DNA of 46,909 bases from Ferrithrix thermotolerans DSM 19514 (GCA_945861025.1 CAMASN010000022.1:1-46909), one strand, 5' to 3'; shown: positions 9,114-18,099, counted from the first letter of the stretch. The notes: generated by a model not told the origin, from the sequence alone. Program-made: numbers and translations.

Positions 9114-10148
9114 GTGCCTGAGACCAACGCTGATAGCGCCGCGCTTGCGGCCGAATCGTTGTCGGCGCCAGCACGCCTCGCAGTCACATCGGTAGTTCCG
9201 TCAGATCGTTGGCGTTTCGCACGCCGTATTAGCATCGGCCTCTACGTTGTTGGCTACGTCTGGTGGTTCGTTGCCAATGGCCTCATCATCGACCGCATTT
9301 CCGTGGCGATTTCTGTGGGCCTCTTCATCGCGATTGGCCACCTTGGCCGACCGCTACGGCGATGGGCATGGCTCATATTCGACGTGTTGTGCTACTGCGT
9401 GATGTGGTTGGCCTACGAGCAAACGCGTGGCGGCGCCGACCGCGCTGGCTTCCCGCTACAAGTAGAAGCACCGCGCAACATCGACCGGTTTCTGTTCTTT
9501 GGCGCCGATCCAAGCGTGTGGATGCAGCGTCACTTTTACGAGGCACAAAGCATTCACTGGTACGACAACGTTGCATCTGCAACATATTTCTCACACTTCA
9601 TTTTTCCGGTCATCGCCCTCGCTGCGCTGTGGGTCATCAGCCACCGCCAGTGGGCCCGGTTCATGAAACGCTTTGCCACATTGTTATTCGTGGCATGCAC
9701 AATGTTCGTGCTGCTACCTACCGTGCCGCCGTGGATGGCAGCCGACCCAAAGCACGACTACGACATCCTTCCCCACCTCGCTCGCCACACCGGGCGCGGA
9801 TTCAGCTCGATGGGCCTCAAGGGTTTCGTGAACAAATGGAACACGGCACTTGATTGGGGTAACGCCATTGCGGCCATGCCATCGCTTCACGCGAGCTTCG
9901 CTCTCTTTGTGCCTGCGTTCTTCCTGCCACTTATCAAGCCCAAATGGCTCAAAGCTCTCGTGCTCACCTTCCCGCTCATCATGGCGGCGTCGCTGGTGTA
10001 CTTCGGTGAGCACTACGTCATCGATGCCCTCGTGGGTTGGGCCATCGTCGGCGCATCGTTTCTATTCTGGGGCTGGTTCGAACGCCGTCAACGTCGCGTT
10101 CGCGCGGCTCGCGCACTTGCCACACTTTCACTCGGGTCCTCGGCATGA
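9114..10148 (+). CDS. PAP2-superfamily integral membrane phosphatase/transferase
   Basis: 344-aa membrane protein with about six hydrophobic segments. The phosphatase motifs of the PAP2 family are visible towards the C-terminus: AMPSLHAS (C2) and GEHYVIDALVGW (C3), with an upstream PPWMA segment typical of the inositol-phosphorylceramide-synthase-like branch common in actinobacteria. It probably acts on a lipid phosphate or transfers a phospho-headgroup in the cytoplasmic membrane; the substrate is unknown. The start is GTG 9114, apparently leaderless. The following small gene overlaps its stop codon by 4 nt (ATGA). Confidence 0.85.
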   Translation: MPETNADSAALAAESLSAPARLAVTSVVPSDRWRFARRISIGLYVVGYVWWFVANGLIIDRISVAISVGLFIAIGHLGRPLRRWAWLIFDVLCYCVMWLAYEQTRGGADRAGFPLQVEAPRNIDRFLFFGADPSVWMQRHFYEAQSIHWYDNVASATYFSHFIFPVIALAALWVISHRQWARFMKRFATLLFVACTMFVLLPTVPPWMAADPKHDYDILPHLARHTGRGFSSMGLKGFVNKWNTALDWGNAIAAMPSLHASFALFVPAFFLPLIKPKWLKALVLTFPLIMAASLVYFGEHYVIDALVGWAIVGASFLFWGWFERRQRRVRAARALATLSLGSSA

Positions 10149-10528
10149 GCGTGCGCAAGGTACTCCTCAGCCGCGACCTGATCGATGCGATTGCCGGTCC
10201 ACACAGTGCCAGTCACCGGCAAGCCGCTGCGTTGTACGCCACGCTGCTAGAGACGTACGCGACGGGCAGCGACCTGCTGTTTGCTCTCTCCACCGACCTC
10301 GACCACTTCGACAAGGCAACTCGACGTGCCCTGTTCGCTTCAGTCGTCATCGCACACGTCTCGCGCCAACATCGGTCTAACGCCCGCAAGGTCGATGCGG
10401 CCTACGCCCCCGAAACAGCGCTGGCGCTTGTGATCATCGCCGCCGAGAAGATCACAGCGGTCGCCGCACTGGGCGATCAGTTCGATGCGTTCGATCTTGA
10501 GATCATCAAGCCGCTGCAATCTCAATAA
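10145..10528 (+). CDS. hypothetical protein, translationally coupled to the PAP2 gene
   Basis: 127-aa soluble protein that I do not recognise with confidence. The ATG at 10145 overlaps the PAP2 stop, which supports this start over the longer open frame. It is mostly alpha-helical in appearance, with an early LLSRDLIDAI and a late GDQFDAFDLEI. Spaced acidic residues and the A-rich helix before the last strand recall a PIN-like fold, but the full acidic set is not clear. The 3' end overlaps the convergent lipoprotein gene by 23 nt. Confidence 0.7.
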   Translation: MSVRKVLLSRDLIDAIAGPHSASHRQAAALYATLLETYATGSDLLFALSTDLDHFDKATRRALFASVVIAHVSRQHRSNARKVDAAYAPETALALVIIAAEKITAVAALGDQFDAFDLEIIKPLQSQ

Positions 10529-11153
10529 CCAGTTGCGGCGGGTTCTGCTCAATCGACACCCGAAACTCCGGCGTGCCCTGCACCCCAATGACCCAGTTCA
10601 TGACGGCCTCAAAATCACCGATCTGAACGAGTTCACGCACCGCGCCGCTGCCCACCACAATCCGCTGCGACCCCGCATAGGTCTGCACCGGAGGGTTTTG
10701 TGACTGGTCGAGGCCGGTAGCGCCAATGCTGATCTGGATGGCGTTGTCGCCCTGCAGTTCGACCACCTGATCTGAAGGATCTTGACGCACCGGCAGCGGC
10801 ACGTATCTCACGTGATAGTTGGTCACAGGCGCCGAGAACTCGAAGGCGATGCGGTAGTAATCGCCGCGGCGCTCGCTGCTTTGAGTGCGCAGCAGCACTG
10901 CGGGGCCGGCTGCACAGCACCCCGAAGCAGGCACCAACACCGGCTCTATGGATCCACCAACGAACGCAAGCAGCGTGGTCGATGCATCCGACACCGTCGA
11001 TGCATCCGGCAGGCTTGATGTGGCCGACGCAGCGACCGAACTCACCGGCGTGGACGACGAACCGCATCCAGCGGCAGCCCACCCAAACGCCAACAGCACC
11101 ATCGACGACAGCAACGATTGTCGTGCGCTTCGAGAAATTCGGCCATTGCTCAC
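10506..11153 (-). CDS. lipoprotein with AMIN-like C-terminal domain
   Basis: 215-aa exported protein. From the GTG at 11153 (GGAGG 5 nt upstream) it has a lipoprotein signal, SRSARQSLLSSMVLLAFGW then AAAGC, followed by a Ser/Thr/Ala linker with a DAST repeat. The folded part starts near residue 90 (DYYRIAFEFSAPVTNYHVRY) and ends in EFRVSIEQNPPQLVIEIAAA. That pattern fits the AMIN-like beta-sandwich found in actinobacterial cell-envelope lipoproteins. The exact role is unknown; peptidoglycan or envelope association is an inference. The frame is open further upstream, but the ribosome binding site fixes this start. Confidence 0.8.
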   Translation of the reverse strand: MSNGRISRSARQSLLSSMVLLAFGWAAAGCGSSSTPVSSVAASATSSLPDASTVSDASTTLLAFVGGSIEPVLVPASGCCAAGPAVLLRTQSSERRGDYYRIAFEFSAPVTNYHVRYVPLPVRQDPSDQVVELQGDNAIQISIGATGLDQSQNPPVQTYAGSQRIVVGSGAVRELVQIGDFEAVMNWVIGVQGTPEFRVSIEQNPPQLVIEIAAA

Positions 11154-11232
11154 AACAACCTCCACACTGCCGATCGCAAGATCAGCTTCTGCTTTCAGTA
11201 TGAACCCAAAGTGCGCGCCGAACAACTACCAA

Positions 11233-11529
11233 TTAGCTCTGAAACTGAACCGCTGCGCGCTCGGCGATCCATGGTCGCACGGTTTCTGACCGCACCCGAT
11301 CGTGCTCGGGATGGGCGTCGTAGTTGCGCCATCCGTCGATGTTCTCGAACGTGGCCACGATTGCAAAGTCGAAGTTGGCGAGACCGTGAGCCCCAACATC
11401 GGGGCCGCACTGGTACGACACGATGTCGGCGATGGCTGCTGGCAGCGTGTCGAGGGCCTGCTTGATACGCGCTATCTGCGCGGCGGTGGTCTCTGGTTTC
11501 CAACGGAATGAAACGACATGGGTGATCAC
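11233..11529 (-). CDS. Dabb-family stress-responsive alpha/beta-barrel protein
   Basis: 98-aa protein of the Dabb (stress responsive A/B barrel) family, recognisable from MITHVVSFRWKPET at the start, the central VSYQCGPDVG, DFAIVATFEN and the terminal YDAHPEHDRV. Family members are dimeric ferredoxin-like barrels; some are cyclases or bind small molecules, and most bacterial ones have no known function. Its ATG overlaps the stop of the upstream SDR gene by 4 nt, so the two form an operon and may act on the same metabolite. Confidence 0.87.
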   Translation of the reverse strand: MITHVVSFRWKPETTAAQIARIKQALDTLPAAIADIVSYQCGPDVGAHGLANFDFAIVATFENIDGWRNYDAHPEHDRVRSETVRPWIAERAAVQFQS

Positions 11530-12272
11530 AGCAGACCACCATACGCGCCGCCGTCAACGTGCATCTGCACGCCAGTGACAAACTTCGCGTGGTCGCTGCA
11601 CAAAAACGTGACCACATGACCGAAGTCGTCGGGATCTCCCATCACGCCAGCGGGAATGCCCATTGCCGAAGCATCGGGGACACCTCCGTAGAGCTGGGTG
11701 ATGCGGCCGGTGAGGTGCATGCCCGGTTGCACCGTGTTCACGGTGACGCCATCGTGAGCAACTTCACGCGCGACTGTCTTCAAGAATCCGGTGACACCTG
11801 ACCGCGCTGTGTTCGACAGGATCAGATTGGCCATGGGTTGACGAACCGCTACCGAAGTAATGGCGATGACCCGACCCCACTTGCGTTCTTGCATCGCGGG
11901 TATCGCCGCTTTACACATGCCGACAACGCTGAGCAGATTCAGGTCAAGGCCGACCTGGTAGAGGTCGACCGGAGTAGACGCGAATGTTCCTGGCGGCGGG
12001 CCACCTGCGTTGGCAACCAAAATGTCGACTCCTCCGAGTGCGTTCATCGCCGCGTCCACGAACGCTGCGCCACCCTGGGCAGAACCAACATCGCAGACCA
12101 CAGAAATACAGCCATGGCCTACCACAATCGCCGCGGCATCGAGGCGGGCTGCATCGCGCCCACAAATCACTACCTGTGCGCCCTCGGCAGCCAATGCCTT
12201 GGCGGTAGCCAAACCCAGTCCGGATGATCCACCGGCCACGGCCGCTCGTTTACCCGAAATACCCATGTCCAT
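11526..12272 (-). CDS. short-chain dehydrogenase-like protein lacking the catalytic Tyr/Lys
   Basis: 248-aa SDR-fold protein, usually annotated as 3-oxoacyl-ACP reductase. The cofactor loop AGGSSGLGLATA, the VCDV adenine-contact motif and the NAGGPP loop are present. The catalytic Ser is seen in AITSVAV, but the YxxxK site reads SNTAR: Tyr is Ser and Lys is Arg. This matches the divergent BKR-like SDR subgroup rather than a standard FabG. The start ATG 12272 has TACGGT 7 nt upstream and no ribosome binding site; an in-frame ATG at 12266 is an alternative. The frame continues to 12329 but would invade the divergent gene. The Dabb gene overlaps its 3' end. Confidence 0.86.
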   Translation of the reverse strand: MDMGISGKRAAVAGGSSGLGLATAKALAAEGAQVVICGRDAARLDAAAIVVGHGCISVVCDVGSAQGGAAFVDAAMNALGGVDILVANAGGPPPGTFASTPVDLYQVGLDLNLLSVVGMCKAAIPAMQERKWGRVIAITSVAVRQPMANLILSNTARSGVTGFLKTVAREVAHDGVTVNTVQPGMHLTGRITQLYGGVPDASAMGIPAGVMGDPDDFGHVVTFLCSDHAKFVTGVQMHVDGGAYGGLL

Positions 12273-12327
12273 AGGGACGACCGTAGTCGGCGACCTACTA
12301 AGGTGACATCCACAAGGTGGTGTAACC
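12273..12327. promoter_or_regulatory. divergent promoter region, SDR and FAD-oxidoreductase genes
   Basis: This 55-bp gap serves both directions. On the minus strand TACGGT (12280-12285) stands 7 nt before the SDR ATG, a leaderless arrangement. On the plus strand TAAGGT (12299-12304) is a plausible -10, followed by AAGGTGG (12314-12320) 7 nt before ATG 12328. The two -10 boxes are only 13 bp apart, so the two polymerases would compete. Confidence 0.5.
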
Positions 12328-13749
12328 ATGGACGACGATGCGATCGACGAGTTCCATCTCGACGCAATTGCCGACGCTGACCCGTATCCCTATTGGTACG
12401 AAGACGTCGATGAACCCGACTCAAATGTCACCCTTGTGCGTACGGTCAGCTGCGACCTATGCGTCGTCGGCGGAGGCTACGCGGGCCTCTGGACAGCGAT
12501 CATCGCCAAAGAGCGAGACCCATCGCGCAACGTGATCCTGATTGATGCGCACGAGATCGGCTCAGCGGCCAGCGGACGCAACGGCGGTTTCATGGAGAGC
12601 AGCCTCACCCACGGCATCGCCAATGGCCAGGCTCGCTTTCCCGACGAACTCGATGTGCTCGAAGAACTCGGACTACAAAACCTCAACGAAATCGAAGCCG
12701 CCATCAAGCGGTACAACATCGACTGCGACTACGAGCGCACCGGCGTCATCGACGTCGCCACAACGTCGCACAGCGAGTCATACTTCGATGAACTCCGCGA
12801 CGATTACCAACAGCTTCGCTCGCTAGGTCAAAAAGTAGAGTTGCTCGACGGCGAGGCAATGCGTGGCGAGGTCAACTCCCCTACCTACACGGGTGGTCTG
12901 TGGCGCAAGGACCGCGCGGCGATCATCGACCCAGCCCGACTTGTGTGGGGCCTCAAGGCCGCAGCCGAGTCGCTTGGTGTCACCATCTACGAGGACACCA
13001 AAGCGATCTCTATCGACAAAGACGGCGTGGGTGTCATCGTGCGCACGCCGCTCGGCGCAGTACGCGCTGGCAAAGTTGCACTGGCAACAAACGCCTTCAA
13101 GCCCCTGCTCAAGCGGCTGAACCATTACATGGTTCCGGTCTACGACTATTGCATGGTTACCGAGCCGCTCACACCCGCGCAGTTGGCCGACATTGGCTGG
13201 ACCAATCGTCAAGGACTCAGCGACATCTCGAACCAGTTCCACTACTACCGACTCACCGAAGACAACCGCATTTTGTGGGGCGGCTACGACGTGATCTATT
13301 ACTGGCGCGGCAAGATCGACTCTGAGCTCGAGAGCCGTCCCGAAACATGGGCCAAGCTGTCGAAGCATTTCTTCACGACATTCCCGCAACTCGAGGGCGT
13401 GAAGTTCAGCCATGCATGGGGTGGCGTCATCGACACGTGCAGTCGTTTTTGTGTGTTCTTCGGTGGCGCGATGGGCGGCAGAGTTGTCTACGCACTCGGC
13501 TACACCGGTCTCGGTGTTGCTGCTACTCGCTTTGGTGCCGAAGTCACGCTCGACCTGCTCGACGGAAAACGCAGCAAGGCCACGCAAACAGCGTTCGTCA
13601 AAGACAAACCATTGCCGTTTCCGCCCGAGCCATTTCGATTTGCAGGCATTCAGGCCACGCGCTGGTCGCTCAATCGCGAAGACGCCACCGGCAAACGCAA
13701 CCTGTGGCTACGAACGCTCGACCGCTCAGGCCTGGGCTTCGACAGCTAG
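12328..13749 (+). CDS. DAO-family FAD-dependent amine/amino-acid oxidoreductase
   Basis: 473-aa flavoprotein of the glycine oxidase/D-amino-acid oxidase superfamily, closest in look to gamma-glutamylputrescine oxidase-like (PuuB/OrdL) proteins. The Rossmann FAD motif CVVGGGYAGLW is near residue 46, the ASGRNGGF motif near residue 82, and the C-terminal FAD-contact segment near residue 390 (YALGYTGLGVA). An N-terminal stretch with PYWYED is typical of this branch. It would oxidise a C-N bond of a secondary or primary amine; the substrate is not determined. A link to betaine breakdown products such as dimethylglycine is possible but not shown. The 3' end overlaps glgX by 24 nt. Confidence 0.86.
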   Translation: MDDDAIDEFHLDAIADADPYPYWYEDVDEPDSNVTLVRTVSCDLCVVGGGYAGLWTAIIAKERDPSRNVILIDAHEIGSAASGRNGGFMESSLTHGIANGQARFPDELDVLEELGLQNLNEIEAAIKRYNIDCDYERTGVIDVATTSHSESYFDELRDDYQQLRSLGQKVELLDGEAMRGEVNSPTYTGGLWRKDRAAIIDPARLVWGLKAAAESLGVTIYEDTKAISIDKDGVGVIVRTPLGAVRAGKVALATNAFKPLLKRLNHYMVPVYDYCMVTEPLTPAQLADIGWTNRQGLSDISNQFHYYRLTEDNRILWGGYDVIYYWRGKIDSELESRPETWAKLSKHFFTTFPQLEGVKFSHAWGGVIDTCSRFCVFFGGAMGGRVVYALGYTGLGVAATRFGAEVTLDLLDGKRSKATQTAFVKDKPLPFPPEPFRFAGIQATRWSLNREDATGKRNLWLRTLDRSGLGFDS

Positions 13750-15684
13750 CAACACAACCGTGCACCGAGCTGGCAGCGTCACGCAACCGGCGGCGATGCT
13801 CACCGGTTCGCCACAGCTCGCCAACGCCACCTCGTAATCACCGGTTGCCTGCACCGCAAACGTGAGCGGCTCCCACCACGCGTTGCTCATCACATACAGC
13901 GATCCCCACTGCCATGCGATTGAGTGCGACTCGTACGAGAAATCGGGCGCGCCATCTACGCCGAAACAGGTAACTTCGCTGTCGCCACCATGAGACCTGA
14001 GTGCGATGAGCGCACGCACGAAGTCGGCGATATCTCCGTGCGTCGCGGCGCGTTGCCAGTCGAGCCACGACACTGAGTTGTCTTGGTTGTACGCGTTGTT
14101 ATTGCCGTGCTGCGTGTGAGCAAACTCATCGCCCGCAAGCAGCATCGGAACGCCCCGCGACAACATCAGCAGGCTCAGCAAATTGCGCATCTGCTGAGCA
14201 CGCAATGTTTGCACGTGTTCGAAAGACATCGCACTGACATCATCGCCTTCATGCCCGCAGTTCCATGATCGATTGTCGTCGGTGCCATCGGTGTTGTCGT
14301 GGCCGTTGGCGTCGTTGTTTTTACTGTCGTAGCTCACGAGGTCGTACAGCGTGAAGCCATCGTGTGCTGTTACAAAGTTGATACTGCGGTGCGCGTCGGC
14401 ACCGAACAGATCGGGGCTGCCCCGCAACCGCTGGGCGATACGGCCCACGAAGCCTTCTTCGCCGCGGACGTACGAGCGCACGTCGTCGCGAAACTGACCA
14501 TTCCACTGCGACCAGGTCTGTCCAGGAAAGCCGTCGCCAAGTTGATACGCGCCGAGGTCCCATGGCTCAGTAATCAGGCGTAGCCCGCGCATCGCGGCAA
14601 ACGTGGTGATCTCATCGATGAGCGAACTGCGTCGTTGCGTGATGCCTTCGAAGTCGCGACCTAACAACGAGCCGAGGTCGAAACGAAAGCCATCGACCCC
14701 AAGGTCGGCATAGCGACGAAGCGAGGCCATGATGAGCCCGGCAGCCGCTGAATGCGCGGCTCGCACAACGTTTCCGCAGCCGGCGGCGTCGTAGTAGCTC
14801 GCACTCGAATCGACCACGTAATACGCGGCGTCGTCGATGCCGCGCAGATGATACGTGGGGCCGAACTCATCCTCTTCAGTGGTGTGGTTGTAGACCACGT
14901 CGAGCAGAACCTCGATGCCCACATCGTGAAAGGTCTGGATCATTTCTACGAACTCGCCTTCGGGGTCGTCTCCCGCAACGTATTCGTGATGCAGCGCGCT
15001 CCAGGCCAACGGCATGTAGCCCCAATAACTGCCCTCAAGTGGGTCGCATTGGTGCACCGGCAGCAGCTCAATAGCTGTCACGCCCAACAGCGCAAGATAG
15101 GTAGCGTGATGCCGCAACCCGGCGAACGTGCCTCGCAGTTCATGGGGTACGTGCTGCGCCAATTGCGTCGCGCCACGCACGTGTAACTCGCAAACAACAA
15201 GGTCGCTCCACGTATGGCGCGGCCCTGGAGCCAACGCTACGCGCGGCACCTCGCGGCGCAACACCGCCAACGGGCTTCGACCCAACGTGTCAGCACCGTG
15301 TACGGCGGCGATGTCGCGATCATGCTCGGGCGGAAACCATACTTGGGTCGCCTCGGGATCGAGCAAAACCTTCGATGCGTCGAAGCGATGACCGAAGCCC
15401 TCGACGCGAAAGCCGTAGAGATCGGCGGTGCCGATGTCGGCGGGCGCCACGATGGTGCTCCACACATCGCCGTCGCGAACCATCATTTCGTCGCACACGA
15501 CACCGAATGGATCGTCTCGATCGACCACCAATAGGCGCACAGAAACCGCACTCGCGCTCCACAACGTGATGGTCCAACTCTGTGTTGCAGCCCGCCACGT
15601 TGCGCTCACCCAATGATCTTCGCCGATCCGAGTGCGGTTCGTGTACTCCCAGCCAATTAGCCTTGCCCCCGATGCTGCCACCAA
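13726..15684 (-). CDS. glgX: glycogen debranching enzyme (isoamylase type, GH13)
   Basis: 652-aa alpha-1,6-glucosidase acting on glycogen branch points. An N-terminal CBM48-like domain (to about residue 150) precedes the GH13 barrel. The four conserved regions are visible: DVVYNHT, DGFRFDLGS (nucleophile Asp), ITEPWDLG (acid/base Glu) and VTAHDGFT (third Asp), plus GDEFAHTQHGNNNAYNQ typical of GlgX. The 5' end is uncertain. The TTG at 15684 or GTG at 15681 would overlap the start of the divergent coxD; GTG at 15609 is an alternative that would remove 25 residues just before the conserved domain. Confidence 0.9.
   Translation of the reverse strand: MVAASGARLIGWEYTNRTRIGEDHWVSATWRAATQSWTITLWSASAVSVRLLVVDRDDPFGVVCDEMMVRDGDVWSTIVAPADIGTADLYGFRVEGFGHRFDASKVLLDPEATQVWFPPEHDRDIAAVHGADTLGRSPLAVLRREVPRVALAPGPRHTWSDLVVCELHVRGATQLAQHVPHELRGTFAGLRHHATYLALLGVTAIELLPVHQCDPLEGSYWGYMPLAWSALHHEYVAGDDPEGEFVEMIQTFHDVGIEVLLDVVYNHTTEEDEFGPTYHLRGIDDAAYYVVDSSASYYDAAGCGNVVRAAHSAAAGLIMASLRRYADLGVDGFRFDLGSLLGRDFEGITQRRSSLIDEITTFAAMRGLRLITEPWDLGAYQLGDGFPGQTWSQWNGQFRDDVRSYVRGEEGFVGRIAQRLRGSPDLFGADAHRSINFVTAHDGFTLYDLVSYDSKNNDANGHDNTDGTDDNRSWNCGHEGDDVSAMSFEHVQTLRAQQMRNLLSLLMLSRGVPMLLAGDEFAHTQHGNNNAYNQDNSVSWLDWQRAATHGDIADFVRALIALRSHGGDSEVTCFGVDGAPDFSYESHSIAWQWGSLYVMSNAWWEPLTFAVQATGDYEVALASCGEPVSIAAGCVTLPARCTVVLLAVEAQA
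15658..15663 (+). promoter_or_regulatory. -10 box TAGCCT, leaderless start of coxD
   Basis: TAGCCT lies 8 nt upstream of ATG 15672, with no Shine-Dalgarno. It sits inside the longest version of the divergent glgX frame, which argues for one of the shorter glgX starts. Confidence 0.45.
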
Positions 15685-16595
15685 ATCTCAACGTCAACGA
15701 TGTGTCAGCCGCGCTGGCCTCGCATGATTACCTCGCTGACGAGGGTCTCACCACCGCCATCTTCCTCGCGCTTGCACTGCGCCGGCCATTGCTCCTCGAA
15801 GGCGAAGCAGGTGTCGGCAAGACCGAAGTGGCCAAGGTGCTCAGCCGCTGGACCGGCGGCGAACTGATTCGGCTACAGTGTTACGAAGGTATCGATGCCA
15901 GTCAGGCCGTCTACGACTGGGACTACAGCCGTCAGTTGTTGCACCTGCGTGCAGCCGAGGCAAGCGGCGAAGCCCGTGGTGCGGGCACCGCAGCGCTCGA
16001 GGGCCAGCTCTATAACGAACGCTTTTTACTGAAGCGCGCGCTGCTGCGGGCAATCAGCCCCGTTGCTGGCCCACCGCCCGTGTTGCTCATCGACGAAGTC
16101 GATCGCGCCGACGACGAGTTCGAGGCGTACCTGCTCGAAGTGCTCAGCGACTTTCAGATCACCGTGCCCGAGCTTGGCGTCTTTCGCGCCGAGCGCCCGC
16201 CGATCGTGATTCTTACCAGCAACCGCACGCGCGATGTGCACGACGCACTCAAGCGTCGCTGCCTCTACCACTGGATCGAGCATCCCGGTTTTGAGCGCGA
16301 GGTTGAGATCGTTCGACTCCGCGTTCCCGCTGTCAGCCAGATGCTTGCGCGTCAGGTAGCCGCCGCTGTCGAGACTATGCGCGGCCTCAACCTGTTCAAG
16401 CCGCCGGGTGTCGCCGAAACCATCGACTGGGCCACAGCGCTTGGACGACTCGGTGTCAGCGAACTCTCCGAGTCGTCGGTGAAGAGCACTCTTGGCGCCG
16501 TGCTCAAGTATCGAGAAGACGTCGAGCGAGTCCAACTGCACGGCATCGCCGACATGGTGAAGCACGCCTTCGAGCGAGGCTCGCAACCCGGCTAA
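15672..16595 (+). CDS. coxD: CoxD-like MoxR-family AAA+ ATPase
   Basis: 307-aa AAA+ ATPase of the MoxR/CoxD group, which matures the active site of molybdenum hydroxylases; CoxD is known to help sulfuration of the Mo-Cu centre of CO dehydrogenase. Walker A is GEAGVGKT (residues 44-51), Walker B LLIDEVDRAD, sensor 1 LTSNRTRD, and an Arg-finger region DALKRRCLYHWI follows. The stop codon and the ATG of coxE share one base. The frame extends upstream to 15582 but the ATG at 15672 fits the family start and the -10 box. Confidence 0.9.
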   Translation: MLPPNLNVNDVSAALASHDYLADEGLTTAIFLALALRRPLLLEGEAGVGKTEVAKVLSRWTGGELIRLQCYEGIDASQAVYDWDYSRQLLHLRAAEASGEARGAGTAALEGQLYNERFLLKRALLRAISPVAGPPPVLLIDEVDRADDEFEAYLLEVLSDFQITVPELGVFRAERPPIVILTSNRTRDVHDALKRRCLYHWIEHPGFEREVEIVRLRVPAVSQMLARQVAAAVETMRGLNLFKPPGVAETIDWATALGRLGVSELSESSVKSTLGAVLKYREDVERVQLHGIADMVKHAFERGSQPG

Positions 16596-17785
16596 TGGCC
16601 GCGTTCGCACCTCCCGTAGCGCATAACGGTCCGGCACCCAGCGAGGGTGCTGCGCAGCGTATGGCTACCGCTTTCGCGAGGCTGCTGCGCGGCCTCGGGC
16701 TCAGCGTGCCCATTGGCTGCGTGCTCACCTTCACCGAGGCACTCGGCGCGCTCGGCATCGACGAACGCAATTCGGTCTATTGGGCAGCACGGGCAACCCT
16801 GGTTCGCCGCCCCGAGGATCTGGCGTTGTTCGATCGTGCGTTTGCGGTGTTCTGGGAAGCGCGTGACGGCGAATTCACCGAAGAGGCCGAAAGCGAACCA
16901 GAGCACATCAGCATCGAGATGGACGATGACGACCCGCCCGACGACGACGATCAAGCAACGGCTACCGACGCCAACGACGACCCCACCATTCACCTCCGCT
17001 TCAGCGCCATTGAGGTACTGCGCCGTAAGGACTTTGGCGCGTACAGCAACGACGAATTGGAGATGGCCCAGCAGTTGATGAGTCGCCTGCGCTTTGTGGG
17101 CCCACCACGCAAATCGCTTCGGCTGTCTGCCTCGAAGCGGCAACGCCACCGACCCGACCTGCGTCGTACGGTTCGCGCTTCGCTTCGCTCTGGTGGCGAG
17201 CCTGTTCGCCGGTACTATCGCGAGCCCGGCGAACGAATGCGCCGACTCGTGCTGTTGCTCGACGTCAGCGGCTCAATGGAGCCGTACGCGCGAGCACTCC
17301 TGCGTTTCGTGCAAGCCGCAGTCGCCGGCCGGCAACGCGTTGAGGCATTTGCGTTAGGCACACGCCTGACCCGCGTCACCAAAGAACTCAGCAGCCGCGA
17401 TCCCGACAAGGCCCTCATGATGGCCAGCTACCGCGTCACCGACTGGAGCGGCGGCACGCGCCTTGGTGAATGTCTGCGCCTCTTCAACGACGAATGGGGC
17501 GTGCGAGGTATGGCCCGCGGCGCGATTGTGGTTGTGCTCAGCGATGGCTGGGACCGTGGCGAGCCGCTGTTGCTCGCCGAGCAAATGCAACGACTTCAAC
17601 GCATTACTCACAGCCTGGTGTGGGTCAATCCGCTCAAAGTGACACCCGGCTACGCGCCCCTAGCGCGAGGTATGGCTGCAGCTCTGCCCTATGTTGATCA
17701 CTTCGTGGAGGGCCACTCATTGGTCGCTATGGAAGAACTCGCTCGGGTCATCTCGGGCACAACCGAAAGGGCCAACCATGCGTGA
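16595..17785 (+). CDS. coxE: CoxE-like VWA-domain protein
   Basis: 396-aa von Willebrand factor A protein, partner of CoxD in molybdenum hydroxylase maturation. A helical N-terminal domain is followed by a very acidic linker (about residues 90-130, runs of Asp), a basic stretch, and the VWA domain whose MIDAS motif is LLLDVSGSM with Asp at residue 223. A further MIDAS Thr lies in WSGGTRLGE and the Asp in VVLSDGWDRG. It overlaps coxD by one base and the XdhC gene by 8 nt. This order D-E-F is the classical one of cox clusters. Confidence 0.9.
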   Translation: MAAFAPPVAHNGPAPSEGAAQRMATAFARLLRGLGLSVPIGCVLTFTEALGALGIDERNSVYWAARATLVRRPEDLALFDRAFAVFWEARDGEFTEEAESEPEHISIEMDDDDPPDDDDQATATDANDDPTIHLRFSAIEVLRRKDFGAYSNDELEMAQQLMSRLRFVGPPRKSLRLSASKRQRHRPDLRRTVRASLRSGGEPVRRYYREPGERMRRLVLLLDVSGSMEPYARALLRFVQAAVAGRQRVEAFALGTRLTRVTKELSSRDPDKALMMASYRVTDWSGGTRLGECLRLFNDEWGVRGMARGAIVVVLSDGWDRGEPLLLAEQMQRLQRITHSLVWVNPLKVTPGYAPLARGMAAALPYVDHFVEGHSLVAMEELARVISGTTERANHA

Positions 17786-18095
17786 GATTCTCGACGACAT
17801 CGAGCGCTGGCGGCACAACAATCGACGCATCGCCGTGGCGCGGGTCGTGAACATCGAAGGCTCCGGACCACGCGATCCCGGCGCCAGCATGGCGGTGAAC
17901 GAAGACGGCGAAGTCGCTGGCTCAGTCAGCGGTGGCTGCGTCGAAGGTGCTGTCGTCGGCGAAGCGCTAGCGATCTTGCATGGCGACATGCAGCCGCGCA
18001 TGGTCACGTTTGGTTATAGCGACGACGAAGCCTTTGCCGTGGGGCTCACCTGTGGCGGCATCATTCATCTCTTCATCGAACCGCTCAACTGGTAG
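17778..18095 (+). CDS. XdhC/CoxF N-terminal domain protein (split gene, first part)
   Basis: 105-aa protein covering only the XdhC_CoxI N-terminal domain. Conserved motifs are present: the opening MREILDDIERW, GSGPRDPGASMAV, GSVSGGCVEGAVV with the conserved Cys, and LTCGGIIHLFIEP with the second Cys. XdhC proteins bind and modify molybdenum cofactor before insertion. In related actinobacteria this domain is usually fused to a Rossmann domain in one protein of about 380 aa; here the second part is a separate gene 4 nt downstream in another frame. The ATG overlaps the coxE stop by 8 nt. Confidence 0.87.
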   Translation: MREILDDIERWRHNNRRIAVARVVNIEGSGPRDPGASMAVNEDGEVAGSVSGGCVEGAVVGEALAILHGDMQPRMVTFGYSDDEAFAVGLTCGGIIHLFIEPLNW

Positions 18096-18099
18096 CCCC

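Noticed and set aside
10982-11010. GATGCATCCG repeat in the AMIN-like lipoprotein gene
   Set aside because: It is a short coding repeat in a low-complexity linker (DAST units), not a regulatory site.
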